Shown: positions 1 through 8,427, counted from the stretch's first letter. The stretch is 64,000 nt of DNA from an uncultured beta proteobacterium (GCA_903876735.1 CAIRAW010000067.1:1-64000), one strand, 5' to 3'. Notes: generated by a model from the letters alone, not told the origin. Made by a program: numbers and translations.

Positions 1-17
1 AATTGCTTTTCAGTCAT
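1..17 (-). CDS. Partial antitoxin gene (HigA-like), first codons only
   Basis: On the minus strand an ATG at 17-15 overlaps the toxin stop codon (12-10) and reads M-T-E-K-Q before the window ends. In HigBA/RelE-type modules the toxin is often encoded first and the helix-turn-helix antitoxin follows with a short overlap, so this is inferred to be the antitoxin start. Only five codons are visible; no domain can be confirmed. Confidence 0.5.
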
Positions 18-333
18 CGGCATTTTCAATCTCCTGTTTGATCTGCTTCAACACATTGGCGGATACGTTGTCGCGTGCGCTCTTGGCGTAAATCAGCAGC
101 AACCAAATCTCGCCGTTCGCGAATCGGTTGAAGTACACGACCCTTACGCCGCCGCGCTTACCGGTTCCCTTGCGATGCCAGCGCACTTTTCGCACACCGC
201 CTGAGCCGGGAACAACATCGCCAGCCTCGGGTGTGTGCGCAAGCCATGATGCGAATTCACCTCGTTCATCTTCGTCCCAATAGTCGGGCCAAAGATTTTG
301 AAACAAGGGCGATTCGACGATCGTCAGCAACAT
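10..333 (-). CDS. HigB/RelE-family toxin of a type II toxin-antitoxin module
   Basis: The product of 107 residues resembles the RelE/HigB2-like family (COG4737 style): residues 1-12 MLLTIVESPLFQ, a central DERGEFASWL helix, then PEAGDVVPGSGGVRKVRW and the basic KGTGKRGGVRVVYF strand, which is the family hallmark. Such toxins are ribosome-dependent mRNA interferases. The frame is open upstream to 498, but family alignment supports the ATG at 333. A 17-bp palindrome lies 10 bp upstream and a TATACT hexamer 6 nt before the ATG, which suggests autoregulation and possibly a leaderless or very short leader mRNA. An antitoxin-like start overlaps its stop codon. The family call is confident; activity is inferred. 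Confidence 0.85.
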   Translation of the reverse strand: MLLTIVESPLFQNLWPDYWDEDERGEFASWLAHTPEAGDVVPGSGGVRKVRWHRKGTGKRGGVRVVYFNRFANGEIWLLLIYAKSARDNVSANVLKQIKQEIENADD

Positions 334-342
334 GGATGAAGT

Positions 343-359
343 ATACGGCATTGCCGTAT
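343..359. promoter_or_regulatory. Palindromic operator of the toxin-antitoxin module
   Basis: ATACGGCA-T-TGCCGTAT is a perfect 8-bp inverted repeat around one central base, lying between the nuclease stop codon (366) and the toxin ATG (333). On the minus strand it overlaps a TATACT -10-like hexamer (345-340). The symmetry, position and overlap fit an antitoxin/complex binding site that represses the module. No -35 match of quality was found. Confidence 0.65.
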
Positions 360-365
360 GAATGA

Positions 366-1274
366 TCAGACGGGTCCAATTACCTGACGCAGCGCGGCGG
401 TCATGGGCAAACGGGACTTGCAGCGCGGGTAGTTGCTGCAGCCCCAAAACGCGGATCCGCCCTGCGACGGCTGGCGCTCGACCATCTTGATTCCGCAACT
501 GGCGCAGGTTGGGCGCCAGTAGTCGCCCTCAAAGGCCACTGCCAGCAAGGCTTGTTGCTGTTCGGGCGTGCGCTTGGCAATCAGGTCGAGCAGTGCGGGG
601 CCGTCCAGCAGGTTGATCTGGTTCGCCTTGGCAAACTGCCTGGCGTCGGGCGTGAAGATGGAAGTGGTGGCGTAGGTGCCGCGCTTGAGTTGGTGCGATG
701 ACATCACACCAAAGAATTCGCGTACCTCCTTGACGCCAACTGGCTTGCCTTGCCAGTGCTTGCACTGCACAACAGCTACCGGACCTGGTGCGTTGACCGA
801 GTGCAACCAGATGTCCACCCCGCCATCGGCGCCGTGCGATTGCGAGCGCGTGTCAAACCCGGCCTGGGCAAACAGCGCCTCGCATACCGCTTCAAAACGG
901 CGCCACTCGATGGCCGAAAAAACGGCGGGGCCCCAGGCATCAGTTGGTGTGATCGGTGTCGATCTGGCGGCCGTGGCAGTGTTCACAGTTGCCCAACCCG
1001 GTTCACGGTTGTTGGAAATGTCACGCACCAAGCGCAAAGAGTTGACAGCCTTCTTGTTCAATACGAAGTGGACGCACAGCAGCAACACCCCGATACCCAG
1101 AGCGGCCCAGCCCGGAAAACGCAAGCCGGTGGCAAGCATCTTGAGCATGGTTGAAGAACCTGTAAACAGCGGAGCCAGCAGAAAAGCGACACCGATGACT
1201 GTGGCGAGGAGGCCCTTCTCAAACAAGGTATTAAGGGTGCGTTTTTGGCGTCTGTTGTTATTGGACTTGTTCAT
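366..1274 (-). CDS. Membrane-anchored Mrr-like restriction endonuclease with C-terminal zinc ribbon
   Basis: The protein of about 302 residues has two predicted membrane helices (about 21-39 and 54-72), a short linker, and a Mrr_cat-type PD-(D/E)xK nuclease domain (about 122-235) with catalytic GGVD (Asp154) and QCK (Gln170, Lys172). A C4 zinc ribbon of topoisomerase type follows (Cys257, 260, 279, 285). Mrr-type enzymes cut modified DNA; related membrane-tethered restriction_endonuc proteins are common in proteobacteria with unknown targets. Start choice is uncertain: a GTG at 1292 is in frame, and the ATG at 1274 has a GAGGG very close to it. It lies directly upstream of the toxin-antitoxin module on the same strand. 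Confidence 0.8.
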   Translation of the reverse strand: MNKSNNNRRQKRTLNTLFEKGLLATVIGVAFLLAPLFTGSSTMLKMLATGLRFPGWAALGIGVLLLCVHFVLNKKAVNSLRLVRDISNNREPGWATVNTATAARSTPITPTDAWGPAVFSAIEWRRFEAVCEALFAQAGFDTRSQSHGADGGVDIWLHSVNAPGPVAVVQCKHWQGKPVGVKEVREFFGVMSSHQLKRGTYATTSIFTPDARQFAKANQINLLDGPALLDLIAKRTPEQQQALLAVAFEGDYWRPTCASCGIKMVERQPSQGGSAFWGCSNYPRCKSRLPMTAALRQVIGPV

Positions 1275-1708
1275 ACCCTCTTTGTGAGTCACTGCTGTGG
1301 GGCAGTGTACACATCACACGGGAAAACCTTCCCTATCCAAAAGCCGGCCCCTGAGCTTGCCAGGTCTTAACCGCTTATCTGCGCAAACGCCGAAGCCCGC
1401 GCATGCAGCGCCCCGGCAAATCGGGGTCAGATCCCAATTTTGTTGGGAGTCTTTCGCTTCGGTCAAGGCCTAGATCCGAAATTGGGATCTGACCCCATTT
1501 GCTCCAGTTGACTCGCCTGCAACTTGAGGCGCAGGTGAGGCGGATGTTGGGGGCGATTTCAAAAAGCGAAGCGTATGAGCCCCCGGCATCTGCGTCGCCC
1601 GTGCCGGCCACACCAGCACGGCCTACTGCTGGCGCTGACTGAAAGTCCGTACGCGGGATTTGATTTTGTTCCGAGATGGGCGTGGTGCGGCTATCGTTGT
1701 GGACCGTT
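1275..1708. other. Intergenic region without a convincing gene
   Basis: Between the nuclease and glnS genes I see only a REPIN-like inverted repeat (1423-1496). Frames open here on both strands have low-complexity, Arg/Ser-rich translations and no recognisable domain. GC-rich stretches around 1560-1640 could be eroded coding DNA, but this cannot be shown. Confidence 0.5.
1423..1496. repeat. REPIN-like inverted repeat
   Basis: Two perfect 18-bp arms, GGGGTCAGATCCCAATTT at 1423-1440 and its reverse complement at 1479-1496, flank a 38-bp spacer. Each arm also contains its own small palindrome core (GGG..ATCCC). The GGGGTCAGATC motif is of the kind found in betaproteobacterial REP elements mobilised by RAYT (TnpA-REP) transposases; no transposase is present here. 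Confidence 0.6.
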
Positions 1709-3493
1709 CTACTTTCCCCACCCATCCCTCAACCCCACTGCCAGATTGAACACCGGCTTGCCCGGCGTGTGGTCAACGCGATCCGCAACGAAGTAGCCGA
1801 CGCGTTCGAACTGGAACTTGTCGTCCGGTTTCGCACTGGCCAGCGAGGGCTCGACCACGGCTTGGACCAGTTTGAGGCTGCTCGGGTTCAGGCATTCGAT
1901 GAAGTCTTTGCCGCCGGCGTCGGGCTGGGCGTCGGTGAACAGGCGGTCGTAGAGCCGCACTTCGGCGCTCAGGGCGTCGGCCACGGCCACCCAGGTGATC
2001 ACCCCCTTGACCTTGATGGCATTGGCACCAGCGGTGCCGCTCTTGGTGTCGGGGATCAGCATGGCCTGCACTTCGGTGAGTTTGCCATCAGCGTCCTTGC
2101 TGCAACCGGTGCACTCGATCACATGGCCGTATTTCAATCGGACCTTGTTGCCGGGGAAGAGGCGGAAGAAACCTTTGGGTGGTGTTTCTTCAAAATCACC
2201 GCGCTCAATCCAGACTTCTTTGCCTATTTTGAACTCGCGCTGACCCAGTTCTGCCAGATGCGGGTGCAGCGGCGCCGAGCAGTTGTCAAGGGTGCCCGCA
2301 CCCATGACGTCATCCCAATTGCTGATCACCAGTTTCACCGGGTCCAGCACGGCCATGGCACGTGGGGCCGAGACGTCCAGTGTTTCGCGCAGGCAGCCTT
2401 CGAGCGTGGAATAGTCGATCCAGCTGTCACTCTTGGTCACGCCGATGCGTTCAGCGAACAGTTGCATGGCTTCGGGTGTGTAGCCACGCCGGCGCAGCCC
2501 CACGATGGTGGGCATGCGGGGGTCGTCCCAGCCGCTGACCTTGTGGTCATACACCAGCTGTGCCAGCTTGCGTTTGCTCGTCACGACATAGGTCAAGTTC
2601 AGACGAGCAAACTCGTACTGGCGCGGCGCCGGGGCACTGAGCAGCCCGCCTTCGATCAGGTGTTCGAGCAGCCAGTCGTAGAACGGGCGCTGGTCTTCAA
2701 ATTCGAGTGTGCAGATGCTGTGCGTGATCTGTTCGAGCGCGTCCTCGATCGGGTGCGCAAAGGTGTACATCGGGTAGATGCACCATTTGTCGCCGGTGTT
2801 GTGGTGCGTGGCGCGGCGGATACGGTAGATGGCGGGGTCGCGCAGGTTGATGTTGGGGCTGGCCATGTCGATCTTTGCGCGCAGCACCATGGCGCCATCT
2901 TCGTGCGCGCCGTCACGCATCTCGCGAAACCGTGCCAGGTTCTGCGCCGGCGTGCGGCTGCGAAACGGGCTGTCGGTGCCGGGCTTGCCGAAGTCGCCAC
3001 GGTTGAGGCGCATCTCCTCGGCGCTCTGCTCGTCCACATAGGCGTGGCCGGCCTCGATCAGGTATTCGGCGGCGCGGTACATGAAGTCGAAATAGTCGCT
3101 GGCCTGATACGGTTCGGCGTCGGGTGAGCCATTCCAGTCAAAGCCCAGCCATTTGATGGCGTCGCGGATCGAATTGACGTACTCGACGTCTTCCTTCTCC
3201 GGATTGGTGTCGTCAAAGCGCAGATGGCAGACACCGGCGTAGTCGCGCGCCAGGCCGAAGTTCAGGCAGATGCTCTTGGCGTGGCCAATGTGCAGATACC
3301 CATTGGGCTCCGGAGGAAAGCGGGTTCGGATTTTGGCCGGGTCGCTTTGGCCGGCCGCATGGTGGGCGGCATCGCCCGGGCTGCCGCCCCATTTGCGGCA
3401 GGCGTAAGTGCCCTTGGCCAGGTCCTGCTCAATGATCTGGCGCAAAAAGTTACTGGGCTTGGTGCTGGGTTCAACGGGTGTGGGGGAGCTCAT
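1709..3493 (-). CDS. glnS: Glutaminyl-tRNA synthetase
   Basis: A class I aminoacyl-tRNA synthetase of 594 residues that charges tRNA-Gln. The nucleotide-binding HIGH motif is at 68-71 within PEPNGYLHIGHAKS, and the KMSKS equivalent is VTSKRK (305-309), where Thr replaces the usual Met. The catalytic domain is followed by the beta-barrel anticodon-binding region (EVWIERGDFEETPPKGFFRL). The ATG at 3493 was chosen because the frame upstream to 3562 gives a low-complexity, non-conserved N-terminus. A basic, glycine-rich insert (about 34-53) precedes the catalytic core. It stands alone, divergent from the envelope operon. Confidence 0.97.
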   Translation of the reverse strand: MSSPTPVEPSTKPSNFLRQIIEQDLAKGTYACRKWGGSPGDAAHHAAGQSDPAKIRTRFPPEPNGYLHIGHAKSICLNFGLARDYAGVCHLRFDDTNPEKEDVEYVNSIRDAIKWLGFDWNGSPDAEPYQASDYFDFMYRAAEYLIEAGHAYVDEQSAEEMRLNRGDFGKPGTDSPFRSRTPAQNLARFREMRDGAHEDGAMVLRAKIDMASPNINLRDPAIYRIRRATHHNTGDKWCIYPMYTFAHPIEDALEQITHSICTLEFEDQRPFYDWLLEHLIEGGLLSAPAPRQYEFARLNLTYVVTSKRKLAQLVYDHKVSGWDDPRMPTIVGLRRRGYTPEAMQLFAERIGVTKSDSWIDYSTLEGCLRETLDVSAPRAMAVLDPVKLVISNWDDVMGAGTLDNCSAPLHPHLAELGQREFKIGKEVWIERGDFEETPPKGFFRLFPGNKVRLKYGHVIECTGCSKDADGKLTEVQAMLIPDTKSGTAGANAIKVKGVITWVAVADALSAEVRLYDRLFTDAQPDAGGKDFIECLNPSSLKLVQAVVEPSLASAKPDDKFQFERVGYFVADRVDHTPGKPVFNLAVGLRDGWGK

Positions 3494-3680
3494 GCTTTCG
3501 ATTTTAGTCGGCGCTTGCGGCTGGCGCTGACAAGCGGCGCGGCCGGCCCGGGCTCGCACCACGATTTTGGCGTTTCACGCCGCGGCAGGGCGTTTTGTCG
3601 CAAGGGGGCTGCGCCCCGCACACCGATTCAATACGCTTGCCCCTGTTCGTATCGTTTAACGCAATCAACAGGAGTTTTTC

Positions 3681-4337
3681 ATGCATTTTTCAATGACACG
3701 TCGCTGGATGGTCCATCTGCTGGCTGCGGCGGCTGCCTTCCTATGGTTGGGCCACGCACATGCCGCATCAGAGGCCCAGTTCCAGCCGGCGTTCAATCAA
3801 TTCAGTCAGGCCATTAGCGGCAATGAGGGGGCTATCGCCAAGGCGGCCGATGCCTTTAGCGCCTTGCTCAAGACCGAGCCCGGCAATCCGGTGCTGATGG
3901 CCTACGCCGGCGCCGCCACCAGCATGAAGGCCACGACGACCTGGCTGCCCTGGAAGAAAATGAGCTACGCTGAAGATGGCATGGCACTGCTGGACAAGGC
4001 GCTTGCGCTGCTCGGCCCGGCGCACAACGCAGTGCTGCAGAACAATCTGCCAGCGGTACTCGATGTGCGCTTTGTTGCGTCCAGCACCTTTCTGGCCGTG
4101 CCGGGCTTCATGAACCGCGGTGCGCGCGGTGCCAAACTCCTGAACGAGGTTTTGAGCAGCCCCTTGTTTGCCACGAGTCCCCTGAGCTTTCGGGCCGATG
4201 TGTGGCTGGCTGCGGCCCGGCTTGCCATCAAGGAAAAGCGCGTCGATGACGCACGCAGGTACCTCAACAACGTAATCCAGGCCAACGTGCCCCAAGCCGA
4301 GGCGGCACGCGCGCAACTCAAGGCGCTGGCATCATGA
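3681..4337 (+). CDS. Exported TPR-like protein, first gene of an ABC/LolA-like envelope operon
   Basis: A 218-residue protein with a clear signal peptide (about 1-28, cleavage after GHAHA) and an all-helical body in which FSALLKTEPGNPVLMAYAGAA resembles a TPR hairpin and RVDDARRYLNNVIQANVPQAEAARAQLKAL forms a second near the C-terminus. It is therefore probably a periplasmic helical-repeat scaffold. An AGGAG lies 7 nt upstream of the ATG. Its stop overlaps the ATPase gene start (ATGA), so it is translationally coupled to the transporter. I do not recognise a named family; role in the export complex is inferred from context. Confidence 0.75.
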   Translation: MHFSMTRRWMVHLLAAAAAFLWLGHAHAASEAQFQPAFNQFSQAISGNEGAIAKAADAFSALLKTEPGNPVLMAYAGAATSMKATTTWLPWKKMSYAEDGMALLDKALALLGPAHNAVLQNNLPAVLDVRFVASSTFLAVPGFMNRGARGAKLLNEVLSSPLFATSPLSFRADVWLAAARLAIKEKRVDDARRYLNNVIQANVPQAEAARAQLKALAS

Positions 4338-5017
4338 ACCAAGCCGCAGCAAACGTGGTCGAGCTGCACGGCGTGCACAAGACCTACCGGCTGGGTCAAC
4401 ACGTGATACCCGCATTGCGCGGCATTGACCTGCGTGTGCAGCCCGGTGAACTGTTGGCCCTGACCGGTCCCTCCGGCAGTGGCAAGAGCACCATCCTGAA
4501 TCTGTGCGGCCTGATTGATACACCGGACTCGGGCGACATCGTTCTTGGCGGCAAAGTCGTCAATGGTCTGGACGAGGTGCAGCGCACGCTGCTGCGGCGC
4601 GACGCGCTCGGTTTCGTCTTCCAGAGCTTCAATCTGGTACCGGTCATGACGGTGGCCGAGAACGTCGATTACCCCTTGTTCATTGCCGGCGTGCCGGCGG
4701 CTGAGCGACGCAGCCGGGTGGCTGCGCAGTTGCAGGCGGTCGGCCTGCTGGCGCACGCCGGGCATCGGCCCGATGCGCTGTCCGGCGGGCAGCGTCAACG
4801 TGTCGCCATCGCGCGCGCCCTGGTCAAGCGGCCACGCCTGGTGATTGCCGATGAACCCACTGCCAGCCTGGATTCGCATACCGCCGATCAAGTGCTGGAA
4901 TTGATGCGCGAACTCGGTCATGCCGAGGGCGCTGCCTTTGTGATTGCCACCCACGACAGCCGCCTGAGCAGCCGCTGCGACCGTGTGCTGGCGCTTTTGG
5001 ATGGGAAATTGGCATGA
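4334..5017 (+). CDS. ABC transporter ATP-binding protein, LolD/MacB-type
   Basis: A 227-residue nucleotide-binding subunit. Walker A is GPSGSGKST (45-53), the Q-loop is FQSFNLVP, the signature is LSGGQRQR (149-156) and Walker B with catalytic Glu is LVIADEP (169-175). The family (LolD, MacB, FtsE-like type VII ABC systems) couples ATP hydrolysis to mechanical movement of an FtsX-fold permease rather than to transport through the membrane. It overlaps both neighbours by ATGA. The partner permease follows directly. Not true lolD, because the lipoprotein system normally pairs with LolC/E of different domain make-up and is housekeeping elsewhere. Confidence 0.93.
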   Translation: MNQAAANVVELHGVHKTYRLGQHVIPALRGIDLRVQPGELLALTGPSGSGKSTILNLCGLIDTPDSGDIVLGGKVVNGLDEVQRTLLRRDALGFVFQSFNLVPVMTVAENVDYPLFIAGVPAAERRSRVAAQLQAVGLLAHAGHRPDALSGGQRQRVAIARALVKRPRLVIADEPTASLDSHTADQVLELMRELGHAEGAAFVIATHDSRLSSRCDRVLALLDGKLA

Positions 5018-6231
5018 ACTGGATGTGGTTGAAATTTGCAGTGAAAAACACCCTGCGCAATCCGCGCCGCTCGCTGGTCACGGTGTCGATTGCCGCGCTC
5101 GGCACCGCTGCGATTCTGGTGGCTGGCGGCTTTGCATTGTCGACCTACCAGGGTCTGTCGGAGATGGCGGCGCGCAGCACCGGACATCTGATCATCGGCA
5201 AGCCGGACCAGTTCAACAAGGACGAGGATATTCCCTTGCAGCATGGTCTGGACAGCGCGCAGGCATTGCGATCGCAGTTGCTCTCCGACCCGCAGGTGCG
5301 CCAGGTGCTGCCCCGCATCGAGTTCAGCGGCCTGATCAGCAATGGCGAAAAATCCACCGTGATGATGGCCACCGGCATCGACCCCGATAGCGAGTTCGCT
5401 GTCAAGGGTCCGTTCCTGACCGTCACCGCCGGCGAAGTTCTCTCCAGTGCGGCCAAGGACCCCGAAGTCATGCTCGGTGAAGGGCTGGCAAAAAGTCTCA
5501 AGGCGGTACCTGGCAGCAGTCTGACCCTGTTGGCCAGCACCACCGAAGGCGCCTTGAACGCGATGGATGTGCGCGTGAAGGGCACTTTCTCGACCGGCGT
5601 GCCGGACATGGACCGGCGCTTCATCTACACCGACATTGCAACCGCGCAAAAGCTGCTGAACACGCAGCGCGTATCGAGCCTGGGGGTTTTCCTGGCCCGC
5701 ATGGAGATGACGGACGCGGCCCGCCAGCGCTTTGCGGCGGCCAACCCGAGCCTGACCGTGCAAACCTGGCTGGATCAGGCCTTTTTCTACAAATCCGTGA
5801 AAGACCTCTACAACCGGATCTTTGGTGCGCTGGGCCTGATCATTGGCTTGATCGTGGTCTTTGTCGTGACCAATGCCATGGCCATGGCCATCATCGAGCG
5901 CACCCGTGAAATCGGCACCCTGCGCGCCATGGGAACGCTGCCCGGTCAGTTGCTGCGCACGCTCGGTCTCGAGGGCATGGTGCTGGGTGGTGTGGGGGCG
6001 CTGGCGGGCGCCATGGTGGCGGTCGCTATCACGGTGTTTCTGCTGGTGGTGCCGATGGAAATGCCGCCGCCACCCGGACAATCCAAGGGTTACCCGCTCC
6101 TCATTTCGTTTGACCTGAGCATGTACCTCGCGACCATGCTCACAATGGTGACGCTGACCGTGCTGGCCTCGGTCTGGGTCGCCCGCAGGACGGTCAACAT
6201 GCCGGTGGTGGATGCGCTGGCCCATACCTGA
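5014..6231 (+). CDS. FtsX/LolE-like ABC permease
   Basis: A 405-residue type VII ABC permease: an N-terminal membrane helix (about 22-44), a large periplasmic MacB_PCD domain (about 45-265), and three C-terminal helices (about 268-292, 323-350, 365-390) with the typical ERTREIGTLRAMG coupling sequence after the second helix. Such permeases transmit ATPase motion to periplasmic partners, extracting lipoproteins or driving efflux. The start overlaps the ATPase stop. The LolA-like gene follows after 9 bp, which suggests that substrate is handed to a periplasmic lipid- or lipoprotein-binding carrier. Confidence 0.92.
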   Translation: MNWMWLKFAVKNTLRNPRRSLVTVSIAALGTAAILVAGGFALSTYQGLSEMAARSTGHLIIGKPDQFNKDEDIPLQHGLDSAQALRSQLLSDPQVRQVLPRIEFSGLISNGEKSTVMMATGIDPDSEFAVKGPFLTVTAGEVLSSAAKDPEVMLGEGLAKSLKAVPGSSLTLLASTTEGALNAMDVRVKGTFSTGVPDMDRRFIYTDIATAQKLLNTQRVSSLGVFLARMEMTDAARQRFAAANPSLTVQTWLDQAFFYKSVKDLYNRIFGALGLIIGLIVVFVVTNAMAMAIIERTREIGTLRAMGTLPGQLLRTLGLEGMVLGGVGALAGAMVAVAITVFLLVVPMEMPPPPGQSKGYPLLISFDLSMYLATMLTMVTLTVLASVWVARRTVNMPVVDALAHT

Positions 6232-6240
6232 AAGAACAAG

Positions 6241-6999
6241 ATGAAAATGATCCGATACCTTATCGCTGGCGGCCTCAGCTTGGCCGCTTTTACAACCCAA
6301 GCCCAGGACGTGGCGGCGCTGCTCAAGGCCACCGACAGATTCCGCATGAGCGCCGAGAATCTGCAGGTGGAAACCCAGATCAACGTCATCAACGCCGATG
6401 GCACACCCGACAAGGAACGCCGCTACACGGTGTTTGCACAGGCCAAACGGCAGTCGCTGGTGCTGATGAAGAGCCCGGCTGAGGCCGGGCAGAAGGTGCT
6501 GATGCTGGGCGATGATTTCTGGCTGCTGATGCCCAGCAGCCAGCGGCCGCTGCGCATCACGCCCATGCAAAAACTGCTCGGTGATGCATCCACTGGCGAC
6601 ATCGCCAGCATGAGCTGGGCCGAAGATTACAGCGGCAAGCTCGTCGGTGAGGAAGCCTGTGATGAATCAGCCGCAGCGGCCAAACAGACTTGCTTGCACC
6701 TGAGCCTGAGCGCCACGCGCAAGGGCGTGACCTACCAGCGCATCGAGCTCTGGATTGGCAAGAGCCGGCACGAACCGGTGCGGGCTGATCTGTATGTGCT
6801 GTCCGACAAACTGGCCAAGCAGGCGCGCTTTGTGATGGACAAACCGGCTGCACCGACCATGGTGACCGAAATGGTACTCTCGGACCAGGTCAGCAACCAC
6901 AAGACAACCCATGTGCGCTATCTCAGCCGCAAGGACCGCCAGGTGCCGCCGGAGTGGCTTAATCCGATGTTCCTGGTTCGTAACCCGCCAATCGACTGA
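6241..6999 (+). CDS. LolA-like periplasmic carrier (outer membrane lipoprotein-sorting protein family)
   Basis: A 252-residue protein with a signal peptide (about 1-21, TTQAQ) and a LolA-fold body; the stretch GQKVLMLGDDFWLLMP (about 81-96), then SSQRPLRITPMQKLLGDAS, is the hallmark of the COG2834 'outer membrane lipoprotein-sorting' family. These carry acylated or hydrophobic ligands across the periplasm. Two Cys (in EEACDES and KQTCLHL) may form a disulfide. It sits 3 bp before the outer-membrane gene. The ligand is unknown. Confidence 0.88.
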   Translation: MKMIRYLIAGGLSLAAFTTQAQDVAALLKATDRFRMSAENLQVETQINVINADGTPDKERRYTVFAQAKRQSLVLMKSPAEAGQKVLMLGDDFWLLMPSSQRPLRITPMQKLLGDASTGDIASMSWAEDYSGKLVGEEACDESAAAAKQTCLHLSLSATRKGVTYQRIELWIGKSRHEPVRADLYVLSDKLAKQARFVMDKPAAPTMVTEMVLSDQVSNHKTTHVRYLSRKDRQVPPEWLNPMFLVRNPPID

Positions 7000-7002
7000 A
7001 AC

Positions 7003-8247
7003 ATGAACCCAATCATTCTGGGCGCTATGGCGCTACTGAGTACCGCTGGCGCTTTGGCCCAGACGCCCGCAAGCACGCCACCAATCGGTGGTCAGGTCCG
7101 CTTGCAGTGGGTTGCACAAAATGCTTCTTCCGTTGGCCCGCTGGCGCAGGCTGATTCCCTGCACGGCGGCCTGGTTGACCTGCCAGTCGGTACGGCGGCG
7201 CTGGAGACCGAACTGCGCGCCAGTGGCCATGGCTTGACCGGCGTCGTCACGCTGCAGCAACAGCGGCCCGAACGCAGCGCGACCGAGAGCCGGGCCTGGG
7301 TCAACGAACTGTACGCCTCACATGACGGCGGCGCCTGGCAGTTCAGTGCCGGCAAGAAGATCGTGTCCTGGGACGTGGGCTACGGTTTTCGTCCGAATGA
7401 CATGGTGCAACAGGACGAGCGCCTGACCCTGATCGACAGCACCTCGGAAGGGCGTCCGGTTGTGATGGCTGAGCACTTCAATGCCAATACCGCCTGGTCC
7501 TGGGTCTGGGTCAACCCGAGCGCCGGACACGATACGCCCGGTGCGCGGGAACCGGCGCTGGCGGCGCGGTTCTACCAGCGCGACGGTGCCGTCGACTGGC
7601 ACGGTTTTGCCCGCCTTGGTGCCCACAGCGGCGCCAGTGTCGGCGCGGCCCTGGCCTGGGTTGCCAGCGATGCCGTCGAGTTGCATGGTTCACTGCGTTT
7701 TTCGCAACGCCATGACGGACTGGCCATCGCTACGGATTCGGCCCTGCTGGTGAACAGCGACCCCTGGCTGGCGCGCACCGAAACCAGCGTCAAGCAGTTG
7801 TTGCTCGGCGGCACCTGGACCCATCACAATCAGCTTAGCCTGTTGGCCGAAGCCTGGTGGGACGGCACGGCGTTATCGGACGCGCAGTGGGACGCATGGG
7901 CCGCGCGCAACGCCGAACTCGGCGCCCTGGCGACGCAGGGTGTGCCAGCCGCCGCTGTGGCCGGCAATCTGGCGTGGCAGGCGCAGGCCTTCAACGTGGC
8001 GTCCAATTTGCGGCGCAGCAATGCCTTCTTGCGGCTGAGCTGGCAGCACGAAGGCTGGCAGCCAGCCCTGAGCCTGCTCTACACCCCGGCCGACCAGGGG
8101 CGGGTGTGGACGGCATCGTTGCTCTGGCAAGGTGACCGCGTGCAAGTGCAGGGTGGTCTGCGCACTTTTGGCGGGCCCGAAAGCGCCGTCATGATGCAAC
8201 TGCCGGCGCGCAGCATGGTCTATCTGGCGTCAACCTGGAGCTTTTGA
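7003..8247 (+). CDS. Predicted outer-membrane beta-barrel protein of the envelope operon
   Basis: A 414-residue protein with a signal peptide (about 1-19, GALAQ), many alternating aromatic/polar strands (VRLQWVAQNASS, ASVGAALAWVAS, ALSLLYTPADQGRVWTASLLWQ) and a C-terminal strand ending SMVYLASTWSF, with terminal Phe as expected for Bam-assembled barrels. It resembles DUF1302/alginate-export-like barrels only loosely. As last gene of the five-gene operon it is inferred to be the outer-membrane acceptor or pore for the LolA-like carrier. Confidence 0.75.
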   Translation: MNPIILGAMALLSTAGALAQTPASTPPIGGQVRLQWVAQNASSVGPLAQADSLHGGLVDLPVGTAALETELRASGHGLTGVVTLQQQRPERSATESRAWVNELYASHDGGAWQFSAGKKIVSWDVGYGFRPNDMVQQDERLTLIDSTSEGRPVVMAEHFNANTAWSWVWVNPSAGHDTPGAREPALAARFYQRDGAVDWHGFARLGAHSGASVGAALAWVASDAVELHGSLRFSQRHDGLAIATDSALLVNSDPWLARTETSVKQLLLGGTWTHHNQLSLLAEAWWDGTALSDAQWDAWAARNAELGALATQGVPAAAVAGNLAWQAQAFNVASNLRRSNAFLRLSWQHEGWQPALSLLYTPADQGRVWTASLLWQGDRVQVQGGLRTFGGPESAVMMQLPARSMVYLASTWSF

Positions 8248-8427
8248 GTCAATCCAGTTTGAGCCAATCGGAATTCCGGTACGACCGGTTGAATCCAGAA
8301 CTGAATCAAACCAGGCAACTGTTCTTATGTTGACAACTACGGTACATTAGGTAACCGGGACACTCTGCTGCCTCAAAATTGACCCGGCAAAAAGCTCGTG
8401 TCAACACGAGAACCAGAGGATTTCGGA

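Noticed and set aside
1375..1725. 116-codon frame covering the inverted repeat
   Set aside because: Runs through both repeat arms, lacks any domain and is not codon-biased like neighbours.
1676..3127. Long open frame antisense to glnS (483 codons)
   Set aside because: Shadow of a GC-rich gene; translation is His/Ala/Gly-rich without domains, and glnS is certain.
4334..6231. Assignment of the ABC genes as housekeeping lolD/lolE
   Set aside because: Context with TPR, LolA-like and barrel genes and the presence of a single permease argue for a separate system.
8330..8360. TTGACA at 8330 as -35 of the hybrid kinase promoter
   Set aside because: No -10 match at 16-18 bp; TACATT is only 7 bp away.
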